Notes under the pieces: model-generated | Told to the model about the DNA's origin: nothing | What the model saw: only the letters and a program-made list of their open reading frames with translations | The model's database searches: none | From: Armatimonadota bacterium | GTDB taxonomy: Bacteria; Armatimonadota; UBA10988 | Length of the DNA stretch: 36,649 nt | Assembly: GCA_016235455.1 (NCBI GenBank) | Contig: JACRKZ010000118.1 | Location: 1-36,649, forward strand | Direction: 5' to 3' | In this document: in pieces, positions 1-8,979 of the stretch | Position numbering within the stretch: position 1 is the stretch's first letter | Layout of the letters: each line of letters opens with the position of its first letter | Program-made: the position numbers and the translations under genes

Positions 1-366
1 AGCGTGGGCCACGACTCGCACCACATCACCGCCGTGGGCCTCTCGCGCCAGGCCCTGGCCCGCGCGGTGGCGGCGGTGGCGGAGTCCGGCGGCGGCCTGG
101 CCGTGGCCGACGACGACGGTGTGCTGGCCCATCTACCGCTGCCGCTGGCTGGACTGATGAGCGATCAGCCCGCGGCGACCGTGGCCGCGGGCGTGCGTGA
201 AGTGCGGGCGGCGGCGGCCAGCCTGGGCTGTGCCCTACCCGACCCGTTCATGACCCTGTCGTTCATCTCGCTGAGCGTCATCCCCGAACTGCGACTGACT
301 CCCGCCGGCCTGGTGGATGTAACGCGCTTCGAGCGGACGGCACTATCGACGAACGACCGAGTGTAG
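1..366 (+). CDS. ade: Adenine deaminase, C-terminal fragment (5' end outside window)
   Basis: This is the last ~120 residues of adenine deaminase, which converts adenine to hypoxanthine in purine salvage. The frame is open from base 1, so the gene begins upstream of the window. Family-typical C-terminal motifs are visible: HDSHH near the start, then GGGLAV, a LPLPLAGLMSD stretch, and DPFMTLSFISLSVIPELRLT near the end. These match the conserved C-terminal domain of the Ade family rather than other amidohydrolases. The metal-binding N-terminal barrel cannot be assessed. It stops 22 bases before the best ftsH start, so the two genes may be co-transcribed. Confidence in the family is high. Confidence 0.9.
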   Translation, partial: SVGHDSHHITAVGLSRQALARAVAAVAESGGGLAVADDDGVLAHLPLPLAGLMSDQPAATVAAGVREVRAAAASLGCALPDPFMTLSFISLSVIPELRLTPAGLVDVTRFERTALSTNDRV

Positions 367-388
367 CCAGCAGACCTGGAGGGTGCCT

Positions 389-2311
<1,923 letters not shown>

Positions 2312-2543
2312 GCCTGCTACGGCCCGGCGCCAAAATCGCCCTTGCCGGCGCCAGGGCGCGTGGGCACAGTCGCATTATGGCCCAATGCGACACAAATCGA
2401 TGTTGTCCACGCATTTCATGTAGCGCCATTGGGGTAGAATGGAACCAACGCCCGGTGCGCAAGCGTCTGGCAGAAGTCAGGGGTATCCGTGTGCCCTGCG
2501 GCACGCGGCTTCGAAGTGAGTCGCACGGGGATTGAGCAGCGCA
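2312..2543 (+). other. 232-base intergenic leader with a candidate -10 element and a small hairpin
   Basis: No coding gene is seen here. TAGAAT at 2435-2440 resembles the -10 of the well-formed promoter at 22435-22440, but no convincing -35 lies 16-18 bases upstream, so the promoter call is weak. A 7-bp stem (one G-U pair) with a CTGC loop forms around 2488-2505 in the leader of the downstream yacL-like gene. GGCGCC occurs twice just after ftsH (about 2324 and 2347) and could pair as a weak transcript end. I recognise no riboswitch class. Confidence 0.35.
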
Positions 2544-3809
2544 ATGGCAGATCAAGGCAGCCGTAACGCCGGTCGACCGGCACCCAAGAGGCCTCGACCG
2601 GCTCGCCCGGTCGAGAGCAGCACGCCGTCGGGTGAGCAGACGAGCCGCATCGCCCAGATCATCGACCGCCGACCGGTCCACATGGTCTTCACCGGCATTC
2701 TCATGGTGCTCGGCGGCATCCTCGGCTGCATCCTGGCGCTCCGCTACGTCCAGTTGGGCGGCGTCGAGGCCAACCCGATCAAGACGCCGGGCTACTACTG
2801 GTTCAACCTGACCTGCATCACCGTGCTGGGCATCCTGTTGGGCTTCCTGTTCGCCTCGTCCACCTTCCGCTGGATTGTGGCGCTGGTGCCACGCCTCGAG
2901 CAGATGCCCATCGAAGACAAGGTGGCCGGCATCTTCGGGGTCATGCTGGGTCTGATCATCGCCGTGCTGTTGCAGCCGCTGGCGCGCCAGGTGGGCGCCG
3001 CGGGCAACGTGCTGGTGACCCTTATCTACTTCTTCGCGGTCTTCTTCGGCATTGTCTTCGGCATCAGCATGAAGAAGGAGCTGGTGCGCATGTTCGCCAG
3101 TCCGCCGCTGGAGGACGACGACGCGGACGGCCCTTATGTGGCCCGCAAGGCGCTGGCCAAGTTGATGGACACCAACGTGGTCATCGACGGCCGCATCCTC
3201 GAAGTCTGGAACAGCGGCTTCATTGAGGGCGACCTGCTGGTGCCTCAGTTCGTGCTCGACGAGTTGCAGACCATCGCCGACAGTGCCGACGACCTCAAGC
3301 GCGCTCGTGGCCGACGCGGGCTCGACTTGCTCAACCGGCTCAAGGAAGAGATCGCCAGCTTCCGCGTGCTGCGCCCGCGTGACTACGCGGTGTCCGTCAC
3401 CGACGCCGAGGGCGTGGACAGCAAGCTGGTCAAGCTGGCCGGCGCCATGGATGCCGCGCTGCTGACCAACGACTTCAACCTGAGCAAGGTGGCCGAGCTG
3501 CAGGGCATTCCGGTGCTCAACGTGAACCGCCTCGTGCTGGCGCTCAAGCCGGTGGTCATGGCCGGCGAGGAACTGCGCGTCAACATCATCCGCCACGGCC
3601 GTGACCCCGGCCAGGGCGTCGCCTACCTGGACGACGGCACCATGGTGGTGGTCGAGGACGGCGAGGCCAAGGTCGGCCGCGTGGTCGATGTGGTCGTCAC
3701 CTCCATGCTGCAGACCGTCGCCGGCAAGATGATCTTCGCCGTGCTCAAGGACGCCACGGGCAACCACGGCAACCATGGCGACCAAAGCGGCCGGGGCAGC
3801 TACCGGTGA
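2544..3809 (+). CDS. YacL-like membrane-anchored PIN-TRAM protein
   Basis: About 421 residues. Four hydrophobic segments occupy the first ~175 residues (near 47-67, 89-105, 126-145 and 154-174). A PIN-type nuclease-like domain follows (~203-325), with acidic positions in MDTNVVIDGRI (~D209), LDELQ (~E240), GVDSK (~D292) and TNDFN (~D310). A C-terminal TRAM RNA-binding domain (~335-400) contains GQGVAYLDDGTMVVVEDG. The architecture matches Bacillus YacL, whose biochemical role is not firmly established; an RNA-directed nuclease activity is inference. As in Bacillus, it lies immediately upstream of ispD, here with a GTGA overlap. I chose ATG 2544 over an upstream TTG at 2532 because the TTG has no spaced Shine-Dalgarno. 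Confidence 0.88.
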   Translation: MADQGSRNAGRPAPKRPRPARPVESSTPSGEQTSRIAQIIDRRPVHMVFTGILMVLGGILGCILALRYVQLGGVEANPIKTPGYYWFNLTCITVLGILLGFLFASSTFRWIVALVPRLEQMPIEDKVAGIFGVMLGLIIAVLLQPLARQVGAAGNVLVTLIYFFAVFFGIVFGISMKKELVRMFASPPLEDDDADGPYVARKALAKLMDTNVVIDGRILEVWNSGFIEGDLLVPQFVLDELQTIADSADDLKRARGRRGLDLLNRLKEEIASFRVLRPRDYAVSVTDAEGVDSKLVKLAGAMDAALLTNDFNLSKVAELQGIPVLNVNRLVLALKPVVMAGEELRVNIIRHGRDPGQGVAYLDDGTMVVVEDGEAKVGRVVDVVVTSMLQTVAGKMIFAVLKDATGNHGNHGDQSGRGSYR

Positions 3810-5011
3810 GCCAGCCGACATCCCGACCCAAGGTCGACCTGGCCCGCAGCGCCATCATCCTGCCCGCCGCCGGCAGCGGCCAACGCGTTGGCGCGCCGGT
3901 CAACAAGCTTCTGCTGCCGCTGCGCGCCGAGCCGCTCCTCCTGCACACCCTCCGGGCCGTGGCCCGTGTGGGCGCGGCGCAGGTCGTGCTGGTCTGCCGC
4001 GACGACGAACGCCCCACCATGGCCGCACTGGCCGCCTCGGCCGAGTTGAGCGTCACCTTCGCGGTCGGTGGCGCCACGCGCCAGGAGTCGGTGGCCAACG
4101 GCCTGGCTGCGCTCGCGCCCGAGATCGACATCGTCGCGGTGCATGACGCGGCGCGGCCGATGGTCACCCCCGAGCTGTTCTGGGCGGCGCTGGCCTCGGC
4201 CGCGGAGCGTGGCACGGGCGTCGTGGCGCTGCCCGCGGTGGACACACTCAAGCTCGTCGAGGGCACGCTGGTCGTCTCCACGCTGGACCGCAGCCGCGTG
4301 TGGGCCGTGCAGACACCGCAGGCCGTACGCGTCACACTGTTGCGCGAAGGCTACCGCCAAGCCGCCGACTCCGGGCTCGCGGTGACCGACGAGGCCGGGC
4401 TGGTGGAGGCGCTGGGCCAGCCGGTGCACCTGGTGGAAGGCTCGGCACGCAACATCAAAGTCACAAGAGCCGAGGATTTCGCTGTCGCGGAGGCCCTGCT
4501 CCAGGGTACGATCGAGAAAGGGTTGATGACTGTGTGGCCTCGAGTGGGATATGGCTACGATGTCCACCGGCTGACCAAGGGCCGGGAGCTGTGGTTGGGT
4601 GGTGTTCGTATTGACTCGCCGCTGGGCCTGTTGGGCCACAGCGATGCCGACGCGCTGCTCCACGCGATCTGCGACGCCATGCTCGGCGCCGTGGGCCTCG
4701 GCGACATTGGTCGCCATTTCCCCGACACCGATCCCGCCTACGAAGGCATCGCCTCGATCAAGCTCCTGTCGCATGTCGCCGCGCTGCTGCACGATAAGGG
4801 ATGGCAGGTCCATAACCTGGATGCCACGGTCGTGGCCGAGAAGCCCAAGCTGGCACCACATGTGCCAGCCATGGTGGCCTGCATCGCCGAAGCCGTTGGC
4901 ATCGACGAAGGGATGGTGAACATCAAGGCAACGACCAACGAGAAGCTCGATGATCTGGGCGCCCAGCTCGGCATCTGTGCCCATGCGGTGGCGCTCGTCG
5001 TACCTCGCTAG
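3806..5011 (+). CDS. ispDF: Bifunctional MEP-pathway enzyme IspD-IspF fusion
   Basis: A single 401-residue protein combining two steps of non-mevalonate isoprenoid synthesis. IspD (MEP cytidylyltransferase) occupies ~14-235, with the AAGSGQRVG nucleotide loop followed by NKLLLPL, and VHDAARPMV. IspF (MECDP synthase) occupies ~245-401, with zinc ligands D252 and H254 (YDVH) and H286 (LLHAICD), plus DIGRHFPDTDP and the C-terminal KATTNEKLDDLG. All expected active-site residues appear present in both halves. The GTG start overlaps the preceding stop (GTGA), implying translational coupling with the PIN-TRAM gene. IspDF fusions are known in some bacteria; IspE is not in the window. The fusion is read through without a frameshift. 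Confidence 0.95.
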   Translation: MSQPTSRPKVDLARSAIILPAAGSGQRVGAPVNKLLLPLRAEPLLLHTLRAVARVGAAQVVLVCRDDERPTMAALAASAELSVTFAVGGATRQESVANGLAALAPEIDIVAVHDAARPMVTPELFWAALASAAERGTGVVALPAVDTLKLVEGTLVVSTLDRSRVWAVQTPQAVRVTLLREGYRQAADSGLAVTDEAGLVEALGQPVHLVEGSARNIKVTRAEDFAVAEALLQGTIEKGLMTVWPRVGYGYDVHRLTKGRELWLGGVRIDSPLGLLGHSDADALLHAICDAMLGAVGLGDIGRHFPDTDPAYEGIASIKLLSHVAALLHDKGWQVHNLDATVVAEKPKLAPHVPAMVACIAEAVGIDEGMVNIKATTNEKLDDLGAQLGICAHAVALVVPR

Positions 5012-5023
5012 AGGAGAACCTTC

Positions 5024-5572
5024 ATGCAGATTCTGATCAACGGCAAGAACACCGACCTCCCGGACAACCTGTCCGCCAGCATCCAGAAGCGTCTGGAGAA
5101 GCTGGGCGACCGCTACCGCTTCCTCCAAGAGGCGCATGTGGTCGTGGGCAAGCAGCGCAAGTGGCACGAATGTGAGGTCACGCTGCACGTCAAGCATCAG
5201 ATTCTGCGCGCCAAGGAGCGCGACGCCGACCTCGGCACCGCCGTGGACAACACCTTCGACAAGCTGGAGAAGCAGCTCTCGCGGCACAAGGGCCGCTTGC
5301 TGGAGCACAGCCGCCACACCGAGAAGGACAGCCCGACCCCGCTCAGCGAGCTGACCGTCGAGCCGCTCGAGCCGGCCGAGGACCAGTACGTGCCGCCGCG
5401 CGTGGTCAAGGTCAAGCGCATCGACATCAAGCCGATGGCCGTCGAGGAAGCGGCCCTGCAGATGGAGTTGCTCGGCCACGACTTCTATGTGTTTGTGGAT
5501 GACCAGAGCGAGTCGCTCAATGTCATCTACCGCCGCCACAACGGCGATATCGGGCTGATCCAGCCCGAGTAG
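5024..5572 (+). CDS. hpf: Long-form ribosome hibernation promoting factor
   Basis: 182 residues, the length of long HPF. The N-terminal ~100 residues form the S30AE/YfiA-type ribosome-binding domain (start MQILINGKN, later a basic KQRKWHE stretch and a helix ending DKLEKQLSRHKGRL). After a linker, the C-terminal ~55 residues (VVKVKRIDIKPMAVEEA... to IGLIQPE) form the dimerisation domain that drives 100S ribosome formation in long HPF proteins. A strong AGAGGAG Shine-Dalgarno lies just upstream of the ATG. The gene is 12 bases after ispDF and is followed by a perfect 11-bp hairpin, so it is probably the last gene of this operon. Confidence 0.93.
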   Translation: MQILINGKNTDLPDNLSASIQKRLEKLGDRYRFLQEAHVVVGKQRKWHECEVTLHVKHQILRAKERDADLGTAVDNTFDKLEKQLSRHKGRLLEHSRHTEKDSPTPLSELTVEPLEPAEDQYVPPRVVKVKRIDIKPMAVEEAALQMELLGHDFYVFVDDQSESLNVIYRRHNGDIGLIQPE

Positions 5573-5581
5573 CCCGTCGCC

Positions 5582-5616
5582 GCCGGCCCGGCATCGCTCG
5601 CGAGCGCCGGGCCGGC
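5582..5616 (+). terminator. Strong GC-rich hairpin after hpf
   Basis: The arms GCCGGCCCGGC (5582-5592) and GCCGGGCCGGC (5606-5616) are perfect 11-bp complements. The 13-base loop carries its own palindrome, GCTCGCGAGC. No U-tract follows, so it is a candidate terminator or 3'-end stabiliser rather than a textbook intrinsic terminator. Confidence 0.6.
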
Positions 5617-5670
5617 CCACCTTGCAGGAAAGCCCCGCGTCACGGCCAATCGGGGGCTCAGGAGGCTGTG

Positions 5671-6300
5671 ATGACCCCCAATGCCTCGCTTCAGCCAGCG
5701 GCCGCAGGCTGCCCGACTGGCTGCCTGCTCACCGGCGGCGCCATCGCCGTCGGCCTGCTCGCTCTCGGCGTGCTGACCGTCGCCGTCGTGCCGCCGCTGG
5801 GCATCTTCGCGCTCATCCTGGGCGCGATCGCCGCGGCCGCGGTGGCCTGGGCCGCGCTCGCCCGCCAGCAGAGCGAGATGCTCGATGTCGAGCTGGACTG
5901 CCAGCCATCGACGCTTCGCCTCGGTGAGACGCTGAACTTCGCCGTCACCGTCAGCGCCAAGAAGCCGTGTCGCCTGAGCGCCGGCACCGTCACCTTGCGC
6001 TGCCGCGAGCGTGCCATCTCCCGAGGCGGGACCAGCGACACCACGTACCTGCACACGGTCTACGAGGACACGCGCGACCTGCCCGCCGAGGACCATCTGA
6101 TGCCCGGCTCGAGCTGGTCGGCCGAAGCGGCGCTGCCGATTCCGCGGGAGCTGCCCGCCACCTTCGTCGGCCGCAACAACTTCATCGAGTGGCATCTTGT
6201 GCTGCACATCGGTATTCCCGGTCCGCTCCTGGACATCCGTCGCGAGCAGCCGTTGGTGGTCGTGCCTGAGTTGGTGGAGGGAGCGTCCGATGAAGGTTGA
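5671..6300 (+). CDS. Membrane protein with arrestin-like beta-sandwich domain
   Basis: About 209 residues. Two adjacent hydrophobic segments lie at ~18-38 and ~42-65, after which a soluble domain follows (~72-205). Its end, with an EWHLVLHIGIPGPLLDIRRE segment, resembles the second half of arrestin/Spo0M-like sandwiches (W-x-L...PGP...D...). I recognise no specific function. ATG 5671 was preferred over GTG 5668 because GGAGG at 5661-5665 gives a 5-base spacing. It overlaps the next gene, which encodes a second arrestin-like protein without membrane segments, so the two probably act together, one membrane-bound and one soluble. The fold assignment is inference from pattern only. Confidence 0.6.
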   Translation: MTPNASLQPAAAGCPTGCLLTGGAIAVGLLALGVLTVAVVPPLGIFALILGAIAAAAVAWAALARQQSEMLDVELDCQPSTLRLGETLNFAVTVSAKKPCRLSAGTVTLRCRERAISRGGTSDTTYLHTVYEDTRDLPAEDHLMPGSSWSAEAALPIPRELPATFVGRNNFIEWHLVLHIGIPGPLLDIRREQPLVVVPELVEGASDEG

Positions 6301-6697
6301 CGTCCATTTCGAGGCGCCCGCGGTGACCGCCGACGGCCTGGCCCGCTACGAGCCCGGCCAGACAGTGCGCGGCACGGTGCTCTGCCGGCCCGAGCGCGAC
6401 GCGCACACGCGCGGCCTGATGATGGCCATTGGCTGCCACATCCACGGCTCCGGCACACCCGAGGACCTGCTGCTGCAGCCGGAGATACCCCTGCATGTGG
6501 GCGACCTGACCGCCGGCCAGGTGATCAGCCACAGCTTCGAGGTGGCGCTGCCGGCCGATGCGCCGGTCAGCTACGAAGGGCGGCGTGTGAAGTTCGACTG
6601 GGCGCTGCGCCTGCGCGTGGACATCCCCATCTGGCCTGACCAACGCTCTGAGCACCCGTTCGTCGTCACGCCGCGCGGCACGTCGCCGCAACCCTGA
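6290..6697 (+). CDS. Small soluble arrestin-like protein
   Basis: 135 residues with no signal peptide or membrane segment. Starts MKVDVHFEAP and contains YEPGQTVRGTV, a typical opening of arrestin N-domain-like proteins (the 'pGd.v.G.v' pattern). It ends with a WALRLRVDIPIWPDQRSEHP-type strand that resembles the conserved arrestin-like 'W.L...vdiP..pd' motif. The start at 6290 lies inside the previous gene (stop at 6300), with GGAGGG at about 6277-6282 and a 7-base spacing, so translation is coupled. The combination with the membrane-anchored partner suggests a two-component scaffold. No biochemical function can be assigned. It is followed by a 7-bp palindrome. Confidence 0.6.
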   Translation: MKVDVHFEAPAVTADGLARYEPGQTVRGTVLCRPERDAHTRGLMMAIGCHIHGSGTPEDLLLQPEIPLHVGDLTAGQVISHSFEVALPADAPVSYEGRRVKFDWALRLRVDIPIWPDQRSEHPFVVTPRGTSPQP

Positions 6698-6718
6698 AAA
6701 CGGTGTCAGGGACCGTTT
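6698..6718. repeat. AAACGGT-loop-ACCGTTT palindrome
   Basis: A perfect 7-bp inverted repeat with loop GTCAGGG begins right after the stop codon of the small arrestin-like gene. It resembles the REP-like palindromes of the GGTGTCAGG...ACC type that I recall as dispersed in many bacterial genomes. Only one copy is in this window. It could also act as a weak transcript end before the argJ promoter. Confidence 0.45.
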
Positions 6719-6729
6719 CCGCCCGAGCC

Positions 6730-6758
6730 TTGCCGTCGGGGTGATCCTGTGGTCTAGT
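6730..6758 (+). promoter_or_regulatory. Candidate sigma70-type promoter of argJ
   Basis: TTGCCG (6730-6735), a 17-base spacer and TCTAGT (6753-6758), placing a start near 6765, upstream of argJ at 6782. The -35 matches well and the -10 is moderate (4 of 6). It follows a palindrome that separates it from the preceding operon. Confidence 0.45.
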
Positions 6759-6781
6759 GTAGTCATGAGGAGAGCTGGTGC

Positions 6782-7993
6782 ATGGAACGCATCGAAGGTG
6801 GTCATGTGACCACGCCACGAGGCTTTCGGGCCAACGGTGTGGTGGCTGGAATCAAGGTGTCGGGCCGACCCGACCTGGCCTTGCTGGTCAGCGACACGCC
6901 CGCGCAGGCGGCCGGTGTCTTCACCACCAACCTGGTGCGTGCCTACAACGTCGACCGTAACCGCCGCCTGCTGGGTGCCGGCCAGGCGTTGCGCGCGGTG
7001 ATCGTCAACAGCGGCAACGCCAACGTGGCGACCGGTGAGCAGGGCCGACGCGACACCGACCAGATGGCGGCGCTGGTGGCGGCGCGGCTGGACCTGCGGG
7101 CCGACGAGGTGGCCGTGGCTCAGACCGGCGTGATCGGCGTGCCGCTGCCCATGGACGTGATTCGCGGCGCCATTCCCGATCTGGTGGCCGGCTTGGGCGA
7201 CGACGGCGGCCCCGCGGCGGCCGAGGCCATCTGCACCACGGACACGCAGATCAAGCAGACCGCGGTCCAGGTAATGCTCGACGGCGTGCCGGTGACCATC
7301 GGCGCCATGGCCAAGGGCGCCGGCATGATCCACCCGAACATGGCCACGATGCTGTGCTTCGTCACCACCGACGCCGCGCTGGGCACGGAGGCCGCGCACC
7401 ATGCGCTGGTCACGGCCGTGGCGCGCACGCTCAACGCAGTCACCATCGACGGTGACCAGAGCACCAGTGACACCTGCCTGCTGCTGGCCAATGGCCTGGC
7501 CGGCAACCCGCTGGTGGAAGATCTGGACGACCCGCGGCTGACGCTCTTCACCGAGGCGCTGACGGCGGTGCTGGACCCCTTGGCGCGGCTCATCGCGCGC
7601 GACGGCGAGGGCGCCTCGAAGCTGCTGGTGGTCAAGGTCAATGGCGCGGTCAGCGATGCCCAGGCGGCGCAGGCGGCACGCTCGGTGGCGGGCAGCAATC
7701 TGTTCAAATGCGCGGTGCGCGGCAGCGACCCCAACTGGGGCCGCATCGCCTGCGCCATCGGCTACAGCGGCGCCGAGGTCGACCAGTCCAAGCTGACCAT
7801 CACGCTCAACCAGGTGCTGCTGATGTTTGAGGGCGAGCCCCAGAGCTTCGACGCGGCGGCGGTGAGCCGGTCAATGGATGCGGCCGAGGTCACAGTGCAG
7901 GTGGATCTGGGTCTCGGCCGGGGCCTGGGAGTGGCGTACGGCTGCGATCTGACCGAGGAATACGTGAAGATCAACGCCGACTACACGACGTAG
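6782..7993 (+). CDS. argJ: Arginine biosynthesis bifunctional protein ArgJ
   Basis: Ornithine acetyltransferase, recycling the acetyl group between N-acetylornithine and glutamate; some members also use acetyl-CoA and make N-acetylglutamate. 403 residues, the normal size. The self-cleavage site is intact: KGAGMIHPNMATML, with the predicted N-terminal nucleophile Thr189 of the beta chain after Ala188. NSGNAN and GDQSTSDT motifs and the C-terminal IACAIGYSGA and EYVKINADYTT are also typical. GAGGAG at 6767-6772 is well placed for ATG 6782. No other arg genes are adjacent, so it is a lone gene here, followed 16 bases later by a YihY-family gene. Whether it is mono- or bifunctional cannot be told from sequence by eye. 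Confidence 0.96.
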   Translation: MERIEGGHVTTPRGFRANGVVAGIKVSGRPDLALLVSDTPAQAAGVFTTNLVRAYNVDRNRRLLGAGQALRAVIVNSGNANVATGEQGRRDTDQMAALVAARLDLRADEVAVAQTGVIGVPLPMDVIRGAIPDLVAGLGDDGGPAAAEAICTTDTQIKQTAVQVMLDGVPVTIGAMAKGAGMIHPNMATMLCFVTTDAALGTEAAHHALVTAVARTLNAVTIDGDQSTSDTCLLLANGLAGNPLVEDLDDPRLTLFTEALTAVLDPLARLIARDGEGASKLLVVKVNGAVSDAQAAQAARSVAGSNLFKCAVRGSDPNWGRIACAIGYSGAEVDQSKLTITLNQVLLMFEGEPQSFDAAAVSRSMDAAEVTVQVDLGLGRGLGVAYGCDLTEEYVKINADYTT

Positions 7994-8009
7994 GCAGTCA
8001 GGCGGGCGG

Positions 8010-8966
8010 ATGAAGCGGCTGGCAGCGGCACGACCGGCGGCATTGCGCCACTGGTCGTTTGTGCGCGAGATCGGCATTTCGGCGTGGCGCGACGAGATCA
8101 CCATTCTGGCCGCGGCCATCGCGCATTTTGGCCTGCTCAGCCTGGTGCCGGCCACGCTGCTGACCGCGTCGCTGCTGGGTGTGCTGCTCCGCGGTGCCGA
8201 GGCGCAGGCCTGGGCCGCGCGGATGCTCAGCACTGCCATTCCGCGGCCCGAGGTCATCGCCTCGATCACCCAGCGCATGGTCGCCGACCGCGGCCAAATC
8301 GGCGGATTCGGCCTGGTCATTCTGCTCTGGCTGTCGTCGCGCACCTTCGTCGTGCTGCAGCGCGCGCTGGACTCCATCCTGCACATCCAGCCCCACGAGC
8401 GGCGGCGCTCGGTGCTGTTGCAGGGGCTCATCTCCGTGGCCGTGATGGTGGCGCTGGGCGCCTTCGCCTACCTGTCGCTCATCGCCAGTTCGCTGGTCAG
8501 CTCGCTGCTCACCTCGCGCGCGGGCTGGCTGCCGGGCGGTGAGCGCTATCTGTCGCGCTGGGTCACGCTGGCCAGCGCCAGCACCACCACGCTGCTGTCC
8601 ATCCTGCTCATGTACCTGGTCTACCGCTGGCTGCCGAGCGCCAGCGTGCCACGACGCTCGGCGCTGGCCGGGGCGGTGGCGTCGGGTCTGCTGTGGGAGG
8701 CGGGCAAGGTCGGTTTTGGTGTCTACCTGACGCGCTACGCCGCCATCGACCGCTTCTACGGCGCCATGGGCGGCCTGGCGTTGGTGGTCGGCTGGAGCTA
8801 CCTGACCGCCCTGATCGTGCTGCTCGGCGCCGAGGTGACCGAGGCCCACACCAAGGTCTATCCGGCCGGCCGCCCGGCCGTCGCCCAGCCTGACTCCCCC
8901 GATCTGCTTGACAGACCCGCCGACGCGGTACAACCTGTGAACGCCGAAGATTGTCCCCAAGCGTGA
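8010..8966 (+). CDS. YihY/BrkB (UPF0761) family inner-membrane protein
   Basis: 318 residues with about six hydrophobic segments across ~35-285. Family features include an N-terminal amphipathic stretch before AAAIAHFGLLSLVPATLL (which corresponds to the usual 'a.a.Yy.l.slfP' segment), the central RTFVVLQRALDSI, LMYLVYRWLPSA, and the C-terminal FYGAMGGLALVVGWSYLTALIVLLGAEV. YihY/BrkB proteins are widespread and no transport substrate is firmly established, so function is left open. A Pro/Asp-rich cytosolic tail follows the last helix. Start ATG 8010 has only a weak GGGCGG upstream. It lies between argJ and the PASTA-protein gene with short gaps and is probably co-transcribed. Confidence 0.85.
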   Translation: MKRLAAARPAALRHWSFVREIGISAWRDEITILAAAIAHFGLLSLVPATLLTASLLGVLLRGAEAQAWAARMLSTAIPRPEVIASITQRMVADRGQIGGFGLVILLWLSSRTFVVLQRALDSILHIQPHERRRSVLLQGLISVAVMVALGAFAYLSLIASSLVSSLLTSRAGWLPGGERYLSRWVTLASASTTTLLSILLMYLVYRWLPSASVPRRSALAGAVASGLLWEAGKVGFGVYLTRYAAIDRFYGAMGGLALVVGWSYLTALIVLLGAEVTEAHTKVYPAGRPAVAQPDSPDLLDRPADAVQPVNAEDCPQA

Positions 8967-8979
8967 GGATCTCACCACC

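Noticed and set aside
2441..2543. A riboswitch in the yacL-like leader
   Set aside because: Only a small hairpin is visible and no conserved riboswitch core could be recognised by eye.
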